DNA of 64,000 bases from Cellulophaga sp. 20_2_10. GTDB lineage: Bacteria; Bacteroidota; Bacteroidia; Flavobacteriales; Flavobacteriaceae. Both the position numbers and the translations under genes were made by a program. Positions 14,593-24,123 of this stretch are shown here, in pieces (within the stretch, counting starts at the first letter, position 1; each line of letters begins with the position of its first letter). The stretch covers positions 1 to 64,000 of the forward strand of contig NZ_JAMCOJ010000006.1 of assembly GCF_023476645.1 (NCBI RefSeq). The letters run 5' to 3'. Below the pieces are notes generated by a model. It did not search any database. It had not been told where the DNA came from and saw only the letters and a program-made list of their open reading frames with translations.

Positions 14593-14616
14593 CCCCTATT
14601 CTTGTACAAATAGGGG
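14593..14616. other. Hairpin CCCCTATT/AATAGGGG
   Basis: A perfect 8-bp stem with an 8-base loop, 48 bases after the S41 peptidase stop. No T-run follows, so it is not a standard terminator. It could stabilise the 3' end of the transcript. Confidence 0.4.
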
Positions 14617-14642
14617 CTACGAAATTTAAAAAAATCCAATTT

Positions 14643-14756
14643 ATGTTTTCAATAAAACAATTATCAATTTTACTTGTTATAATAGCGATACCAAATACTA
14701 CTTTTTCACAATACAAACAAAACACCTATAGTATTGATAGCGATGGAGAGCATTAA
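14643..14756 (+). pseudogene. Signal-peptide-only remnant of a secreted protein gene, 37 aa
   Basis: ATG followed by a complete Sec signal peptide (VIIAIPNTTFSQ) and only 14 more residues before TAA. No domain follows, and the next 60 bases before the RDD gene are stop-rich. It looks like the 5' stump of a deleted secreted protein gene; a genuine tiny exported peptide is less likely. Confidence 0.5.
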
Positions 14757-14817
14757 AAGATAGCAAGGAAATAATGTCTGCGCAAAACACGCTGCTTAAT
14801 TAAACAACAAATACTAA

Positions 14818-15426
14818 ATGGGTTTTTACATCATTTCTGGTCTCTTTATTCTTCTACTCTACTATATGTTAAATTTTATAGCAGAGCACCTAGTTCGTAA
14901 AGAATACCAAGATGCAGAAAATAGAATTTCAGGCACTAAGACTTACAAAACCATTTCTAGGCGTAATGAATTGTTTGAATATGAATTTCCTTTTAACCCA
15001 AACATAAAGAAGCTCTACTTGCGTCTTATAGCAAAAGTAATTGACTATGGTTTGTATTATGCACTATCTGTAGGTTTTAAAATCTGTTTCCCTAGTCTCG
15101 TATTTTCACCATTTTTTACCGCTTTTCTTGCTTTGTTTTTACTAAGTCCCCTTTTAGAATCTTTTACAGGAAAAACAGCTGGTAAATTTGTTCTTGGTCT
15201 AGAGGTAATAGATGATATAGGTAACAAACCTTCTTTAACTATATCTTATTTAAAAAACATACTTCAGTTAGGAATTATTATTGTTTATGCGGCATCTTAC
15301 GCCACATTTTGGGAAGATGAACTGTTTTTTCATAACAAAAAGACATTTACATATACCATTAAATCGAAGCAAAAAAAAGAAATTCTAGACACCGTAAAAA
15401 ACTTTGCTAAACAACAGCATACTTAA
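14818..15426 (+). CDS. RDD family membrane protein, 202 aa
   Basis: An N-terminal hydrophobic helix (residues 2-20), a 45-residue hydrophilic linker, then an RDD domain: RLIAKVIDYGLYYALSVG with the conserved Asp, a second TM, ESFTGKTAGKFVLGLEVID and a third TM (IIIVYAASYATFW). RDD proteins are small integral membrane proteins; some act in Na+ or osmolyte transport, but most have no proven role. The extra N-terminal helix is unusual for a plain RDD protein. Confidence 0.8.
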   Translation: MGFYIISGLFILLLYYMLNFIAEHLVRKEYQDAENRISGTKTYKTISRRNELFEYEFPFNPNIKKLYLRLIAKVIDYGLYYALSVGFKICFPSLVFSPFFTAFLALFLLSPLLESFTGKTAGKFVLGLEVIDDIGNKPSLTISYLKNILQLGIIIVYAASYATFWEDELFFHNKKTFTYTIKSKQKKEILDTVKNFAKQQHT

Positions 15427-15499
15427 GACATGCTTTATATACAAATCTGCACAGCACACTATGAGCACTTCTTTTATATCAAATATATATTCAACTAGC

Positions 15500-15580
15500 A
15501 CGAATATAGGTTTACCAATTAAAACCCTTAAAATTACTCCTATGTTTGTGTTATTAGGTAGCAATTGGTTTAAAAAAGTG
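15500..15580 (+). repeat. Dispersed intergenic repeat, copy 1
   Basis: The stretch acgaatataggtttaccaat then taaaac, ending in ggtttaaaaaa, recurs in diverged form at 38960-39032 (acgaatatagatttaccaat). Both copies lie in spacers shortly before an exported or membrane protein gene. The small open frame over this copy is not considered a gene. Confidence 0.45.
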
Positions 15581-15629
15581 ACCTAATTAGACATCAACTA
15601 TAATTTAATAAACAACTAAAAAACTAAAA

Positions 15630-16340
15630 ATGAAAGCATTAAATATTGTTAAATACGTTTTAGCATTTATAGGAACAGCTATGTTAGTAGGAACTTTTTT
15701 TCTTTATAAAAGCACTAGCGATTTTATAGAAAAATCTGTAGAAACCCAAGGTACTGTTGTAGAATTATTAGAATCGCGTTCTAATAGCTCGTCAGATAAG
15801 TCTATAACGTACAAACCATTAGTGGCGTTTACAGATGCTAAAGGAACAGAGGTAGAGTTTGCATCATCTACAAGTAGTAACCCACCAAGTTATAGTGTTA
15901 ATGAAAAGGTAGATGTTATTTACAATCCAGAATCACCAAATAAAGCTAAAATAAAAGGTTTTTTCTCTCTTTGGGGAGGCGCTATGATATTAGGAATCTT
16001 AGGTCTTATTGTTTTCTTAATTGGTTTTGGTCTAATTGTATCTGGTGTTAAGAAAAAAAATATGTTAAAACACTTAAAAACTCACGGAACAAGGATAGAG
16101 TCAGATTTTCAGAATGTAACTCTAAACACTACTCTTGCTGTTAATGGGCAAAATCCTTTTGTAGTTGTGTCTCAATGGCAAAACCCAGCAACTTCTGAGC
16201 TACATATTTTTACAAGTGATAATATTTGGTTTGATCCTACTGACTTTATTAAAACAGATAAAATAAATGTTTTAATAGACAAAAAAGATCCTAAAAAATA
16301 TGCCGTAGACTTATCTTTTTTACCAAAAGTAGCTGGATAG
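15630..16340 (+). CDS. DUF3592 family membrane protein, 236 aa
   Basis: N-terminal TM (about residues 7-25), an extracytoplasmic beta domain with the DUF3592 signature (TQGTVVELLE, then TYKPLVAFTDAKGTEVEFAS, and VDVIYNPESPNKAKI), a second TM (residues 115-140), and a C-terminal second beta domain of the same kind. DUF3592 proteins are common in Bacteroidota, sometimes near toxin or phage-defence genes; their function is unknown. Two degraded genes in this window (12749 and 27690) seem to have a similar layout. Confidence 0.82.
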   Translation: MKALNIVKYVLAFIGTAMLVGTFFLYKSTSDFIEKSVETQGTVVELLESRSNSSSDKSITYKPLVAFTDAKGTEVEFASSTSSNPPSYSVNEKVDVIYNPESPNKAKIKGFFSLWGGAMILGILGLIVFLIGFGLIVSGVKKKNMLKHLKTHGTRIESDFQNVTLNTTLAVNGQNPFVVVSQWQNPATSELHIFTSDNIWFDPTDFIKTDKINVLIDKKDPKKYAVDLSFLPKVAG

Positions 16341-16396
16341 AAAACATAAGGCGTCAGCTTATAAAACCTAGCGTATTAACATAATTAGTTTTAGAA

Positions 16397-17239
16397 ATGA
16401 AGCACGTAAAAGACATAGATTGGAGCCTACTTTGGAGCATCACTAAAGATATTATTCTTCCACACACAGGAACACTAATACTTAATAGTATCTTGTTTTT
16501 AATAATTGGCCTTTTCTTATCTATTATATATGCTGTTATTTTACATAAAAAAGGAATACTCAAAAGAAAACCTAAATATTACAATTGGTTGGTAAAACTT
16601 TACATACCAATTATAATAGGTTTATTTATGTACATTTTTGGCCAAATTGGTTTGTTAAGAGGCGTTTATAAAGTTATAGATAGCGAAAAAGCAATTGTAG
16701 TTAACGGCTTATATGATGTAGGTGTAGACTATACTTTTGACTCTGAAGAAAGTAAAAATGATTTTATAAAAAGACTGCAAAAAGCTGCAAAAGAGGCCAG
16801 AACTGGGTCTAATTATTTATCTGATATTTTAAAAATATCTGCGGTAAATTACAATACTGGAAACTCTGTTATTGACGCAGGTAAAAACAAACTTTCCCTG
16901 TATTTAATTGATGAATACGGAGATGAAATTTATACAACAGGTATGTACGCTATGCTTAATGTTGCTGGTGCCAAAGCGCAGATTAACATTAATGAAGCCT
17001 TGCCCTATAGTGAGTTTAGTGCTGCTATGGAGATTTTGTTAGAGGTAGGCTATACTGATATTGAAATTGCTGTAAAAGCCAAGCTAACCAATTGGTTTTC
17101 TGCAATGCTAGAGTCGCAATACAAGTCTATGGTAAAATCTTTGTGTGTTTTATTACTCATTATTATGGCTTTTCCGCTGCTAGAATTTTTTATATATACC
17201 AGATATATGAAAGCAAAAAACAAAGACATAAAAGCTTAA
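16397..17239 (+). CDS. Membrane protein with large extracytoplasmic domain, 280 aa
   Basis: Two N-terminal TM segments (about residues 24-50 and 66-86), an extracytoplasmic helical domain of about 155 residues, and one C-terminal TM (about 251-270) followed by a Lys-rich end. The family is not recognised. It lies 56 bases after the DUF3592 gene, in the same direction, and is possibly cotranscribed. Function unknown. Confidence 0.65.
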   Translation: MKHVKDIDWSLLWSITKDIILPHTGTLILNSILFLIIGLFLSIIYAVILHKKGILKRKPKYYNWLVKLYIPIIIGLFMYIFGQIGLLRGVYKVIDSEKAIVVNGLYDVGVDYTFDSEESKNDFIKRLQKAAKEARTGSNYLSDILKISAVNYNTGNSVIDAGKNKLSLYLIDEYGDEIYTTGMYAMLNVAGAKAQININEALPYSEFSAAMEILLEVGYTDIEIAVKAKLTNWFSAMLESQYKSMVKSLCVLLLIIMAFPLLEFFIYTRYMKAKNKDIKA

Positions 17240-17298
17240 GACGATACTAATAATAAGCAAAATCATTAAAACTACTTACAACAAAAGAAGTAATTATT

Positions 17299-17751
17299 AT
17301 GAAAAAAATAACAATACTACTGCTACTTACTAGCTTATTTGGCTATGCCCAAATAGACTATAAAGGACTTATAAAAAACATAGAAGACATTACATTAGAG
17401 ACTGATATAAACACTTATTTTAAAGGCGTTCCGTTTACTACAGAATACGGGGATATTAAATGTGATGACGAGCGTTTTTTACGCTTTTATGGGGTTCTTG
17501 TAGATAGAGTAAAAATAAGTAATACATATAAAGGTAAAAGTATTACTATGAATTTTTTTGACGAAAAATCTGATTACAACAACATTAAAACTAAACTAAT
17601 AGCATTGTATGGTGAGCCAGAAGTTAACGAAGGTAGTAGCTCTATTTATTACGAATGGAAAACGGATAATAAAAGCCTAATGCTAAGAATTAATACAGAA
17701 GATGGCTTATTTACCGAATTTAATGAACTGGTCGTGACATTATTCCAATAA
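17299..17751 (+). CDS. Small secreted protein, 150 aa
   Basis: Sec signal peptide ending FGYAQ (residue 18). The mature part of 132 residues has the beta/alpha pattern ITMNFFDEKSDYNNIKTKL followed by ALYGEPEVNE. That is typical of small periplasmic proteins in which a helix ends in a LYGEP turn. The family cannot be named. It starts the run of exported proteins from 17.3 to 24 kb. Confidence 0.65.
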   Translation: MKKITILLLLTSLFGYAQIDYKGLIKNIEDITLETDINTYFKGVPFTTEYGDIKCDDERFLRFYGVLVDRVKISNTYKGKSITMNFFDEKSDYNNIKTKLIALYGEPEVNEGSSSIYYEWKTDNKSLMLRINTEDGLFTEFNELVVTLFQ

Positions 17752-17769
17752 AACAAAAAATTATACGTA

Positions 17770-19041
17770 ATGAAAAATACAATAACAGTTCTAGTTTTAT
17801 CAATTTGCACCACCTTTATCTCTTGTAATAGTGGCGATGTACTTAAGTATGACTTTGCAGAAGTTAAATCTAGCTCACAAACAAAAGCTTTAATTGCTAA
17901 AATGCAATTAGAAAATTTAGAAGAGGATATAGACAGCACATCTAGTGATCATGATATTACACTAAAAGGAATGCACTATGCTGGTGTACCCATAAAAAGT
18001 GCCTCAATTACAGATAATTACACGCTACTTACAACAGACACTATTAATGTTTCTGCTAAAAAATTACTTGAAGTTTTAGAGACCGAAAAAGGCTTGACAA
18101 ACCCAACTGAAGGTTTTGGTGATGATATTGAGTTTGAATGGAAAGATGAAATTGAAAATAAAGAACTAGAAATTAATTTTATAAACGGTAAACATTTAGC
18201 TGCGTTTGGCAATAAAGATTATGCTAGGCTAACTATTAAATACAATCCTCTTTATACTATTCCGTTAGCAAAAATACATGAACAGGTTAAAGTTTTTGAT
18301 ACAGCACCTAAATACCTGCTAAATATTAAGTCGTACAACTGTGTTTTTGATATTCGAATTAATGATATTAATATCGCTAAAAATACTAACTCAGAGTCAC
18401 TTAATCTAAATAACTACATTACTGGCCCTAATTCTTCAATAGTAGTAACTGCTAAAACAAAAGATAAAAGCAGAAAAAAAGAACAAAATACGTATTATGA
18501 AGACCCTATTTTTTCAATAGAAATTATAGATGACAGTACAAAAGAGGTTGTTAAAACTATAGAAAAAACAAGCATTAGAAACAACAACCCCGTAAACCTT
18601 AAAATAGACTTTAACACCACATTACCATACTACCCAGAAGCTTGGACAAATGGTGCGGATTTAAGAAACGATAAGGACTTAAAAGAAAAAGTAATTGCAT
18701 TATACACCAAATTAGGAAATGCCATTTTAGCAAATGATGAGCAAGCCATTAACGACTTGTTTTATCAAAAAGATTTTGAAATGCAACAGCTAGATTTTGA
18801 TACTAATTTTGAAACCGCGCGTAATGAGTGGGAGGCCTACTTAACAATTTTACTACATACATATAAGTACACGGTAGCAAAAGATTTTGATCTTGAATTT
18901 AATGCTGGCGGCAAATTAATTTATACCTACGCAAAAGACAAATCAGATATGCTCATTTTAACCGGTAAAGAATATGATAAAACTTTTAATCATTTTTTAT
19001 ACCAACCAAAAGGGTCTAACGAGCTAAAAATAATCAGATAA
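17770..19041 (+). CDS. Lipoprotein, 423 aa, upstream partner of the WG-repeat lipoprotein
   Basis: Lipoprotein signal with lipobox TFISC (about residue 19). The mature protein has an N-terminal acidic section, a middle beta-rich part, and a C-terminal helical part (LYTKLGNAILANDEQAIND, near 310-330). No known family. The stop codon overlaps the next ATG by one base, so it is translationally coupled to the 579-residue lipoprotein; the two share the alternation KDYDVV/DSTKEVV-type beta strands. They probably form one envelope complex. Confidence 0.7.
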   Translation: MKNTITVLVLSICTTFISCNSGDVLKYDFAEVKSSSQTKALIAKMQLENLEEDIDSTSSDHDITLKGMHYAGVPIKSASITDNYTLLTTDTINVSAKKLLEVLETEKGLTNPTEGFGDDIEFEWKDEIENKELEINFINGKHLAAFGNKDYARLTIKYNPLYTIPLAKIHEQVKVFDTAPKYLLNIKSYNCVFDIRINDINIAKNTNSESLNLNNYITGPNSSIVVTAKTKDKSRKKEQNTYYEDPIFSIEIIDDSTKEVVKTIEKTSIRNNNPVNLKIDFNTTLPYYPEAWTNGADLRNDKDLKEKVIALYTKLGNAILANDEQAINDLFYQKDFEMQQLDFDTNFETARNEWEAYLTILLHTYKYTVAKDFDLEFNAGGKLIYTYAKDKSDMLILTGKEYDKTFNHFLYQPKGSNELKIIR

Positions 19042-20780
19042 TGAAAAATATAATATATCTAATTACCGTACTCTTAACCGTAGTAAGTTGTACCAAAAAC
19101 CAATCTAAAGATAATACAGAATTAAATGAGTTTATATCTGCTTTAGACAATAAACCGTTAGAGGAAATTAAAGAGGAAGTAAACACCAATATTAAACAAT
19201 TTGAGTCTATGGCTAAATTCTTTAATGGCTCGTTTTCTAATGATATTAAAACAATTGACAAAGAAGACGAAAAGTATGAAGAGCCTTTTAAAGTAGATAC
19301 CACAGGAATAGGTAAAGCTCTTAATCAATTTAAAAATGTGAAGTTTTCACAAACGTATAGCTACTACAAAAGTGATCTGCAATTTATAGGCACCAATAAT
19401 GATAATGAGGGTCCTATAAAGCTTGGCCAAGGTGTTACACAAACATTTATTCCTGAAAAAATATACTACCATGATGGCGAGGTTCGCACAGATAGTATTG
19501 AAGATTATGAATTAGATTTTCATTTTAATGAAGATTGGGGGAAAGCCAAAGCTATAGATAGCGTAGATATTACCTTTAAAGTAGATTATGTTAAAGATTA
19601 TGATGTAGTTGAAATTTCATCAGACAACCCAACAGTACAATATAAAGGAGGAGAAATTAACTTTGTAAAAGCAGAAGGCAATTATATTTATTTTACCTTG
19701 AGTGATACCATTGCTTCTCCTGTAAAAGTACAAGGGCATAATGAAGAAGGTAAAGTCTTAGACCGCAGCGGATACTCTAACAATGGCGTAGCTCCTGGTG
19801 ATGAAGAAGATATACTTACAGAAATGTTAGGGTACTTTAAAAAACTACAAGGAAAATTAAACGACGATGATTTTAAGGATACTGCAGAATTACAAGAGTA
19901 TTTAAAAGACAACCTATCTAGTGTGGACTTTTTTAACGACGATGATGGTATTTTTCACAAGCAATATTACTATTACGGTACTGTAAAAAGTGTAAAGCTA
20001 TTTTTTAAAAAAGATTCAAAAACCCAAGAAACAACATTTACAGCATACAACCACCAACCAACTAAAAAAAATGATGCACTAATTGCTATGCAAACAGAAG
20101 ATGCAATTGTATTTATAGACAATAATGGAGAACCAAAAATAACAATACAAGGAGCTGGAGGTTTAGAAAGTATTGGAGGTAATTTTTATGAAGATTACAG
20201 TCATTTTTATCACTTAAATAAAGCTGAAGAAAAATTAGATACGCTTTTAGTTTACAGTGTAGAAGCCTTTAGCAATGGCCTTGTTGGTATATTACCAGAA
20301 CAAGAAAGTGATAATTATACGCTTGTTACCCAAGATAATAAACCAATAGGCTCTAAATTATACTGGCAAGTTAAAGAAATTGACAATTTAGTATTTGGAA
20401 TTACTTATGATGACAAATACTACCTGTTAGATGAACATGCTAATGCAACTTTACTCCCTGGCATACATAAAATATATGACACAGTAGAAAACGACAGACT
20501 TATGGTTAGTGATACCAACTCTAAAATAGGGTTTATGAATAGCAAGGGTAAGTTGGTAATTCCTTGTAAGTATAGTGACGCAAAAGACTTTGAAGATGGT
20601 ATAACTACAGTAGCGTTTAATGGTACTTATAAACTTATTGATACAAATGGAAAAGTACTCCTAGATACAGAAGAAGATGATTTGGACTTTTTACAGAAAG
20701 ACGATAATGAAAAACGAATCTATAGTTTTAATTACGGCAGAAAAAAGTACAACTACAAAGGAGAACTAATAGAAGAATAA
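19041..20780 (+). CDS. WG-repeat lipoprotein, 579 aa
   Basis: Lipoprotein signal (LTVVSC, residue 16). The N-terminal two thirds has no recognisable family. The C-terminal part (about residues 480-560) contains WG/KWG-type beta-propeller units: SKIGFMNSKGKLVIPCKYSD and YKLIDTNGKVLLDTEEDD, with the KG(K)LVIP..Y motif of that family. WG-repeat proteins are surface or periplasmic binding modules. The gene overlaps its upstream neighbour by one base and is followed after 2 bases by the SH3 protein, giving a tight operon of three. Confidence 0.8.
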   Translation: MKNIIYLITVLLTVVSCTKNQSKDNTELNEFISALDNKPLEEIKEEVNTNIKQFESMAKFFNGSFSNDIKTIDKEDEKYEEPFKVDTTGIGKALNQFKNVKFSQTYSYYKSDLQFIGTNNDNEGPIKLGQGVTQTFIPEKIYYHDGEVRTDSIEDYELDFHFNEDWGKAKAIDSVDITFKVDYVKDYDVVEISSDNPTVQYKGGEINFVKAEGNYIYFTLSDTIASPVKVQGHNEEGKVLDRSGYSNNGVAPGDEEDILTEMLGYFKKLQGKLNDDDFKDTAELQEYLKDNLSSVDFFNDDDGIFHKQYYYYGTVKSVKLFFKKDSKTQETTFTAYNHQPTKKNDALIAMQTEDAIVFIDNNGEPKITIQGAGGLESIGGNFYEDYSHFYHLNKAEEKLDTLLVYSVEAFSNGLVGILPEQESDNYTLVTQDNKPIGSKLYWQVKEIDNLVFGITYDDKYYLLDEHANATLLPGIHKIYDTVENDRLMVSDTNSKIGFMNSKGKLVIPCKYSDAKDFEDGITTVAFNGTYKLIDTNGKVLLDTEEDDLDFLQKDDNEKRIYSFNYGRKKYNYKGELIEE

Positions 20781-20782
20781 AT

Positions 20783-21631
20783 ATGAAAAAAATTGCCTTA
20801 ACCTTTATAATTTTCATACAAATTATACCTCTTTTTGCTCAAACCAATTTGTTTGTTACTGCAAGAAGCGGCTTAAACGTTAGGGAAAATTCTAGCTTGG
20901 ACGCTAAAAAAACAGGGAAATTTAATTATGCCGAAAAAGTAGCGGTATTAACTAAAACAGATCTATTTTTTGAAGTAACTGACGACGGAAAAAAAATAAA
21001 AGGACAATGGTACAAAGTAACCGGTAAGTCTGATAATAACGAAGAGCTTACCGGCTATGTTTTTAGTGGGTTTTTATCCCAGCCAAAACAAAAAGAAACG
21101 TTTAATTTTCTTCATTATAATGACAATTTTGATTATCCCGTTATAGGAGTATCAAAAGGCAGCTCTTTCTACGGCTTTATTAATACCGAAGAAAGTCGCA
21201 ACTATTTAAAAGGAGATCGTATTGAAATTGAATGGGAAACGGGTGTTGTTTATATTGCTGGTGATGGTGACAGAAAAGAACTAGCTGATTTTATTCTTAC
21301 TACTAAAAAAATTAAAAATGGTAAGGTTGCTGACTTTAGAGAAACATATAAAAAAGAAATAACATACACTTATACAAATAATTACACAGAAGATTATTTA
21401 GATAAGCTTTATCTAGAAGTTGAAAACTATATAGTTAATTCTAATAATGAATTGATTAAAAAAATAATAGAAGACAAAGAACAGTTAGCCTACACTATAG
21501 AAGAAAAAACAGTAGATGGTGAAGATATAACCGTAATAGGAATTTATAAATCCTTTGAGGGAAAAACAACAACAGTACAATGGTTATCTTATTATCCTGA
21601 GTTTCCAAAATTGTATGAGATTGATTTATAA
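20783..21631 (+). CDS. Secreted SH3-domain protein, 282 aa
   Basis: Sec signal peptide ending PLFAQ (residue 19), directly followed by a bacterial SH3 (SH3b) domain: VTARSGLNVRENSSLDAKKT, then ELTGYVFSGFLSQ (residues 24-95). The C-terminal 180 residues are not recognised. SH3b domains usually bind peptidoglycan or proteins in the periplasm. Third gene of the operon, 2 bases after the WG-repeat gene. Confidence 0.8.
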   Translation: MKKIALTFIIFIQIIPLFAQTNLFVTARSGLNVRENSSLDAKKTGKFNYAEKVAVLTKTDLFFEVTDDGKKIKGQWYKVTGKSDNNEELTGYVFSGFLSQPKQKETFNFLHYNDNFDYPVIGVSKGSSFYGFINTEESRNYLKGDRIEIEWETGVVYIAGDGDRKELADFILTTKKIKNGKVADFRETYKKEITYTYTNNYTEDYLDKLYLEVENYIVNSNNELIKKIIEDKEQLAYTIEEKTVDGEDITVIGIYKSFEGKTTTVQWLSYYPEFPKLYEIDL

Positions 21632-21688
21632 AACTATCATTAATTAAAACAATACAACTTACTACCGACTTTTAATACATTTAGTACT

Positions 21689-22405
21689 ATGAAACATTTA
21701 ATTGCAATTGTATTTTTTTTAAGTTCAATAAGTTTATTTAGTCAAGATTTTAATGCACTTAAAACTAGAATTGGTTTACTAAAAACTACATCTAATTTTA
21801 AGGTAGATTCTACGGGTATTTCCAAAATACAAGTACCTACATATTATTGTGACACCAATGAACCTGGAAATAATTGGCACGTACAAGATTTAAATAATGA
21901 TGGTTTAAAAGATCTTATATTCACTGGAACGTGTCAACCGTATCATCAAACAGCCATCTTTTTAAATAGCAAAAAAGGGTTTCAGCTTGTACATGATGCT
22001 CCTGGCAAAATACGGTCAATAACAAGCACTACAAATGGCACAGAAATAAATAGTTACAATCCTAGTTGCTGTTGTGATTATTATTCTAGCTTAATTAAAG
22101 TATCTATAAACAACGTATCTGTAGTAGAAGAAAGTACAATATCGTTTCATGATAAAACAATTATTACGGCATCAGACAAATTATATTCTAAAACAATATC
22201 CGGGATTTTAAGAAGTACACCAGAGCTAGATGATGTTATTACAAAAGACCCTTGTACAGGTGACGAAATTGTAGGTAACACTATTGGCTCACTAGAAAAC
22301 GAGTCCGCAATAGTTGTAAACCAAGAAAAAAATTGGCTTTTGGTATTAATTAAACAAAATGATACCTACTCCAATCTTGGATGGGTGCAAAAACCAAAAA
22401 ATTAA
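21689..22405 (+). CDS. Secreted protein with VCBS-like calcium-loop motif, 238 aa
   Basis: Sec signal peptide ending LFSQ (residue 19). WHVQDLNNDGLKDLIFTGT (residues 63-81) is an FG-GAP/VCBS-type calcium loop. A Cys cluster SCCCDYY near residue 126 is unusual. The C-terminal portion (VGNTIGSLENESAIVVNQEK, then LGWVQ) resembles the end of an SH3b module. A combination of integrin-like loop and SH3-like tail fits an exported binding protein; function unknown. Confidence 0.7.
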   Translation: MKHLIAIVFFLSSISLFSQDFNALKTRIGLLKTTSNFKVDSTGISKIQVPTYYCDTNEPGNNWHVQDLNNDGLKDLIFTGTCQPYHQTAIFLNSKKGFQLVHDAPGKIRSITSTTNGTEINSYNPSCCCDYYSSLIKVSINNVSVVEESTISFHDKTIITASDKLYSKTISGILRSTPELDDVITKDPCTGDEIVGNTIGSLENESAIVVNQEKNWLLVLIKQNDTYSNLGWVQKPKN

Positions 22406-22463
22406 TGGGCTTAAAACCTAGTTATAAATCTGAAAAAATACAATACTTAACCCATAATTTATA

Positions 22464-23960
22464 GTGAAAAAAAGCAAACTTAAATCTTATGAAATAGCAC
22501 TCATAATAGCTATGTTAATAGTAGTTATTCCCCTGCTTTTTATTTTTCTAATGGGCTTTACTAAAGAAGACATTGATTATGAAATAAGCGCTAATGGTAA
22601 AGAGTTGCATGGCAAATTTAAGTTTTATCAAAATAACATCTATGCTTCTGTTACTAGTAATGGCTATTACTTGGTTCCTGAAGCCGACTTAAGTAGTTTT
22701 CGTTCAATTGGTGATACGTATACCGATGGACATATGGCACTTGACAAAAACAATGTTTATGTCGGTGATAAAATTGTTACGGGTATGGATCCAAATACAA
22801 CTAAATCTCTAGGAAATAATTATTATACAGATGGTAAAACCACCATTTTTAGTAGTTACCACACGCAAAAAAATAGTTCTACCCCTCTATATAAAGAGAT
22901 ATGGCTAAGTATTAAATATAGTATATCTGATGAAAAAAAACCACAAACTTATTCATATAAAATAATAAAACTACCTAGCTCAAAAACCCCATACTATACA
23001 TTATTAAATCCTCCTAACTCTATAATACACCCTAGTATATATGGCACAATCACTAACGGTAAAAGCACTTATTTTAACGGTAACATTATACCCAAAGCAG
23101 ACCCAAATACGTTACATAATATTAGAGAACTAGATAATGGTCATCAACGCTTAAGCATAGATTATTTAGCGGATAAGAGTAATGTTTATTACCATAATAC
23201 TTTGCTCCCACTAATAGCAAACGATAGTTTGTACTCCATAGATATTAGTCATCAACCTACAGATCATTGTCTAATAAACCCAATAGATAATATGGTTTAT
23301 GTTAATGGCATAAGCTTTAACAAAAATTATGCTCCGTATAAATTAATAAGCCAGCATAGTTCTCATATAAATCAAGTTTTGTTTTTAAGTAACAATGGTG
23401 TATACTTTTATAACCTTAAAGAAAATAAGGTACAGCGCGCAGGTGACAATCCCTTTTTAGGACGAGACGTTAAAGAAATTGCCCCTTTGGTATTTTCTGA
23501 TGGAAAAGAAACTTGGTTTGTGAGCAAGAAAGAGAATTGGTCTAGAGGAAGAACTTCTAGATCTCTTATAAGTCGCTCCACAACCATTAACAAACTAAAT
23601 ACTGAACCTGGAAAATGGGAAAAACAAAGTAATAATGCCGATAAACGAGGAGCCATCTGGAAAAAAGGAAATGATTTTTATTATTTTGATTACTCTGATT
23701 TTAGACGTCATGCCTTTTACAAAATACCAAAAAGTAATACAGCTAAACAATTTATACAACACTCTAATGAAATACGCGAACTCATAAAAAAGAAAGAGCT
23801 GATAGCCGTTACACATACCGAATTACTTGAAGCAAAAACAAAATATAATTTAGAAGAAGGGTTTGTAAGTAAAACACCCGTAAAATGGATAATGCTGCTT
23901 GTGGGATTAACCGTAACCATCCTTATAGCTTGGAAAGGTCAAAAAAAGCCAACACCATAA
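22464..23960 (+). CDS. DKNYY family membrane-anchored protein, 498 aa
   Basis: N-terminal TM (about residues 10-31), then repeated DKNYY-type units: TYTDGHMALDKNNVYVGDK, NYYTDGKTTIFSS, YLADKSNVYYHNTLL, VFSDGKETWFVSK. The DKNYY family is named for this Asp-Lys-Asn-x-Tyr motif and is frequent in Rhs and toxin-immunity neighbourhoods. A second TM (about 472-490) closes the protein. GTG 22464 is the start, as no ATG gives the complete N-terminal TM. A smaller DKNYY protein occurs at 28939. Confidence 0.8.
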   Translation: MKKSKLKSYEIALIIAMLIVVIPLLFIFLMGFTKEDIDYEISANGKELHGKFKFYQNNIYASVTSNGYYLVPEADLSSFRSIGDTYTDGHMALDKNNVYVGDKIVTGMDPNTTKSLGNNYYTDGKTTIFSSYHTQKNSSTPLYKEIWLSIKYSISDEKKPQTYSYKIIKLPSSKTPYYTLLNPPNSIIHPSIYGTITNGKSTYFNGNIIPKADPNTLHNIRELDNGHQRLSIDYLADKSNVYYHNTLLPLIANDSLYSIDISHQPTDHCLINPIDNMVYVNGISFNKNYAPYKLISQHSSHINQVLFLSNNGVYFYNLKENKVQRAGDNPFLGRDVKEIAPLVFSDGKETWFVSKKENWSRGRTSRSLISRSTTINKLNTEPGKWEKQSNNADKRGAIWKKGNDFYYFDYSDFRRHAFYKIPKSNTAKQFIQHSNEIRELIKKKELIAVTHTELLEAKTKYNLEEGFVSKTPVKWIMLLVGLTVTILIAWKGQKKPTP

Positions 23961-24020
23961 CTATGGTTTAAACCATATAGTTTTACAAGAAAATAAAGTA
24001 GCACGTTACTATTTAATATA

Positions 24021-24100
24021 ATGAACAAAAAAATAAATTTAATATCTTTTTTACCACTTTTATTTTAACCTTAGATGGTTGCAATGAAGAAAAAAACTAA
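24021..24100 (+). pseudogene. Frameshifted lipoprotein signal remnant
   Basis: ATG 24021 opens a short signal-like sequence that stops after 15 codons. One frame over, the sequence continues FILTLDGCNEEKN and a stop, with a lipobox-like LDGC. It is the stump of a small lipoprotein gene, lying in the spacer before the next lipoprotein. Confidence 0.4.
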
Positions 24101-24123
24101 ATATCTCCTAAAAAATAAAAAGC

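Noticed and set aside
15404-15586. 60-codon frame after the RDD gene
   Set aside because: It overlaps the RDD stop and the dispersed repeat, has no start context and no recognisable features.
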